From positions 62,001-126,000 of the forward strand of contig NZ_REFC01000014.1 of the NCBI RefSeq assembly GCF_003688405.1: a stretch of DNA of 64,000 nucleotides, in the 5' to 3' direction. The stretch comes from Ulvibacter antarcticus (GTDB lineage: Bacteria > Bacteroidota > Bacteroidia > Flavobacteriales > Flavobacteriaceae). Every line of letters starts with the position of its first letter. Position 1 is the stretch's first letter. The position numbers and the translations under genes were made by a program. Shown piece by piece: positions 63,001 to 64,000 of this stretch. Under the pieces are notes generated by a model. The model saw nothing but the letters and a program-made list of their open reading frames with translations, did no database searches and was not told the origin of the DNA.

Positions 63001-64000
63001 ATTTTAAAATTAACAGAAATGGTCAATCCATAGCAATCACAGACAAATTACCAAACATCAACAAAGAACATATTGCAATTGCATACAATAATTTTAATTT
63101 AAGCGAAGTACTAGATTATTTAAATCCCGAAGAACGTTTTGCTGAAGGTATTTTAAACGGTGACCTTATTATTGAAAACCCTTTTAGTGATACTGGTATT
63201 CTTGCCGACCTATCCATAAACCAATTCAAAATAATGGATGTTGATATAGGCAATCTTACTTTGGATGCAAAAGGTCTGGGTGGGTCACAATATGATATTA
63301 ATCTCGAAATTCAGGGTGGGGATGTTAGTCTGAAATTAGATGGGGGCTATCTCGCTAATGCTGAAGGAGCCAATTTAGATTTGAATCTTGATATATCACA
63401 ATTCAAAATGAAGGCATTAGAAGGGTTTTCTCAAGGTGAAGTAAGTAATGCTGAAGGTGTGTTTACTGGTAATTTTGAGGTAAACGGTCCTATATCAGAA
63501 CCAAAATATAACGGAGCACTTAATTTTAAGGGTGCAACTTTTGAAATAACTAAGTTTAATGCAGCTTTCACCCTTGCTGATGAAAAATTGAAAATAGACA
63601 ATCAAGGACTTACAATGGATCGCTTTACTGTTTTGGATGAAAATGGAAATACGTTGGTAATTGCAGGTGCAGTAGGCACCAATAATTTTCTAAATCCAAC
63701 CTTCGATCTTTCAATCAAGGCAACTAATTTTCAAGTATTGAACGCTACAGAAGAAGATAATGATTTTCTCTACGGAAAAGCTGTTTTTGACGCAAATGCA
63801 AAATTGACTGGCGATCTTCTAATCCCGAAGCTCGATGTGAAAGCCACAGTAAATAATACAACGGATATTACATATATAATGCCTTCTGCTACTGTAAACA
63901 TTGAAGATAGAAATGGGGTGGTGGTTTTTGTGAACCGAGAAAATCCCGATGCGATCCTCACCCGAGCTGAAGAACAAACAGCAACAGTAACAGGTTTTGA
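60054..64000 (+). CDS. TamB-like translocation/assembly protein (partial, 3' end outside window)
   Basis: GTG start at 60054, the first possible start after the in-frame TAG at 60042. The frame is open to the window edge (at least 1315 residues). A basic N-terminus (KKNTKKKKRFRALRIFG), one membrane segment about 24-42 (MATLLVILILLVLFV), then RSPWGQDFIIKKATNFVSNK-TNTKVEID, the classic AsmA/TamB opening, and a very long beta-rich body. TamB spans the periplasm and moves lipids or helps outer-membrane protein assembly; flavobacterial members are 1500-1700 residues, so the DUF490 C-terminus should lie beyond 64000. Confidence 0.92.
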   Translation, partial: MEEAPKKNTKKKKRFRALRIFGRIMATLLVILILLVLFVRSPWGQDFIIKKATNFVSNKTNTKVEIDKFYLTFDGDLLLKGLYLEDIKGDTLVYSKSLEADIALWPLIKGESIGIDALDWNGLRAKIIRKDTVSGYNFQFLVDAFAPSDSSVAADSTTAATNVYLGRISLEDVDVDYADEVLGIDSKFVVGKALLEIDEVDLANMSFKASEGHVENSRIKFHQSPVPIDPNAKAVPLPLLVIEDLSLKTVYVDYVSLGDGLTALMDIDELTVKIPKANLRENDIELKDVFLSNSKITINSITPTNVITENVNEVAKKVKEDVQKFDWPAYRIDIGAINLSQNEFSYQVGNAKPKKGVFDPNAIFLRNVSLQGDNVFLKDKLAGINLNQLSFAEASGFNLHNLGFKLSITDNLLNAEEISMALNNNKLKGRLKFEYKSLSDLVITPETSKIALNISSFQADLKDVFQFQPSLRQNEYIETLSTKYISGNLIANGYLSSVQIARANVQWGNSTKITTSGTITNATDPNNLSFRLKPLRASTTRNDILNFVDEKELNITLPETIAINGLLSGSVDDITTDLNITTSQGIATIKGNFRNTNTISFDASIAIEEYRLDQLMQNEQLGPISLTINGNGSGTTINSLDATIAANISSFNLNNYAIKDLAIDGNIKNGRGKVISKYKDENLNVALDAIVVLDSIASEAIIDLNIIGADLQALGLIQRDVRTGLKLSANFKGNTTAYDVTGSIDDGVVVYDNKTYLLGSFNAGAHVRKDTTALFVKNKMLDLELESNTDPLTFSKALQRHVASYFYRDAKLPDSVVNPVNLRLKGTVSQAPLLKEVFLVNIQDLDTISVAIDFKEKTRQLKAKIAAPHIDYAGNQIDSLAFTMDTDRDNFNFNLGFREINAGPFAIKSTTITGNQVNNEMNLEFLSYDGDEKLMHVQSQITGERDRLVFKVLPKDLLLNKNAWTIPATNEVIFTEKNLEFVDFKINRNGQSIAITDKLPNINKEHIAIAYNNFNLSEVLDYLNPEERFAEGILNGDLIIENPFSDTGILADLSINQFKIMDVDIGNLTLDAKGLGGSQYDINLEIQGGDVSLKLDGGYLANAEGANLDLNLDISQFKMKALEGFSQGEVSNAEGVFTGNFEVNGPISEPKYNGALNFKGATFEITKFNAAFTLADEKLKIDNQGLTMDRFTVLDENGNTLVIAGAVGTNNFLNPTFDLSIKATNFQVLNATEEDNDFLYGKAVFDANAKLTGDLLIPKLDVKATVNNTTDITYIMPSATVNIEDRNGVVVFVNRENPDAILTRAEEQTATVTGF

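Overview
The window looks like chromosomal DNA of a marine-type member of the Flavobacteriaceae (Bacteroidetes). The evidence is low GC, type IX secretion (T9SS) C-terminal sorting domains, gliding genes gldB and gldC next to nadE, flavobacterial-type DnaG and TamB proteins, TAnnTTTG-like -7 promoter elements, many TTG/GTG starts, and a classic mraZ-to-ftsZ division and cell wall cluster.

Layout. (1) 1-6.3 kb: a GIY-YIG gene broken by an in-frame TGA, then a same-strand group of an enoyl-CoA hydratase-like protein, a PaaY-like hexapeptide protein, the E2 and the fused E1 of a branched-chain-type 2-oxoacid dehydrogenase, with a small four-helix-bundle gene between E2 and E1. A decayed T9SS sorting-domain remnant follows. 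(2) 6.8-12.8 kb: two secreted T9SS cargo proteins, one a 1491-residue NIDO/HYR protein with an 822-bp internal tandem duplication. (3) 13.1-16.7 kb: a DUF4136 lipoprotein, urocanate hydratase with an 11-unit heptamer repeat touching its start, a 54-residue DUF5522 gene, and two small proteins. (4) 16.7-26.7 kb, minus strand: a family of exported proteins sharing an N-terminal GIxTxxPxxxLDI module (four also share a C-terminal domain), plus a T9SS-sorted choice-of-anchor-B protein. Three transcription units here share an ungapped motif at the same distance from their start codons. I consider this the best candidate for an undescribed co-regulated surface system. (5) 26.9-42.9 kb: housekeeping and envelope genes, including a PLP desulfhydrase/deaminase-like enzyme, a glucosaminidase-LysM lipoprotein, hemL, two Spy-like periplasmic proteins, polyprenyl diphosphate synthase, a CPBP protease, an ECF sigma/membrane protein/outer membrane protein unit, dnaG, a LuxR-type response regulator, nadE, gldBC, engB and an alpha/beta hydrolase. 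(6) 43.0-58.9 kb: the dcw operon mraZ-rsmH-ftsL-ftsI-murE-mraY-murD-ftsW-murG-murC-ftsQ-ftsA-ftsZ, preceded by 10-bp-phased putative MraZ boxes. (7) 59-64 kb: a YqeY-type protein, tRNA-Arg(TCG) with duplicated copies of its 3' end, and the 5' part of a TamB-like gene cut by the window end.

Functional picture. The dcw genes make peptidoglycan precursors and the divisome. gldBC, the T9SS cargo and the GIxTxxP proteins furnish the cell surface. E1/E2 with the hydratase suggest branched-chain amino or keto acid breakdown. Between the genes lie several small repeat families: heptamer microsatellites, a modular element with CACTTCGAGTG and GTATCGAGAA ends, and short GC-rich palindromes. One palindrome is translated inside E2. 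No CRISPR array, insertion sequence, prophage or rRNA was seen.
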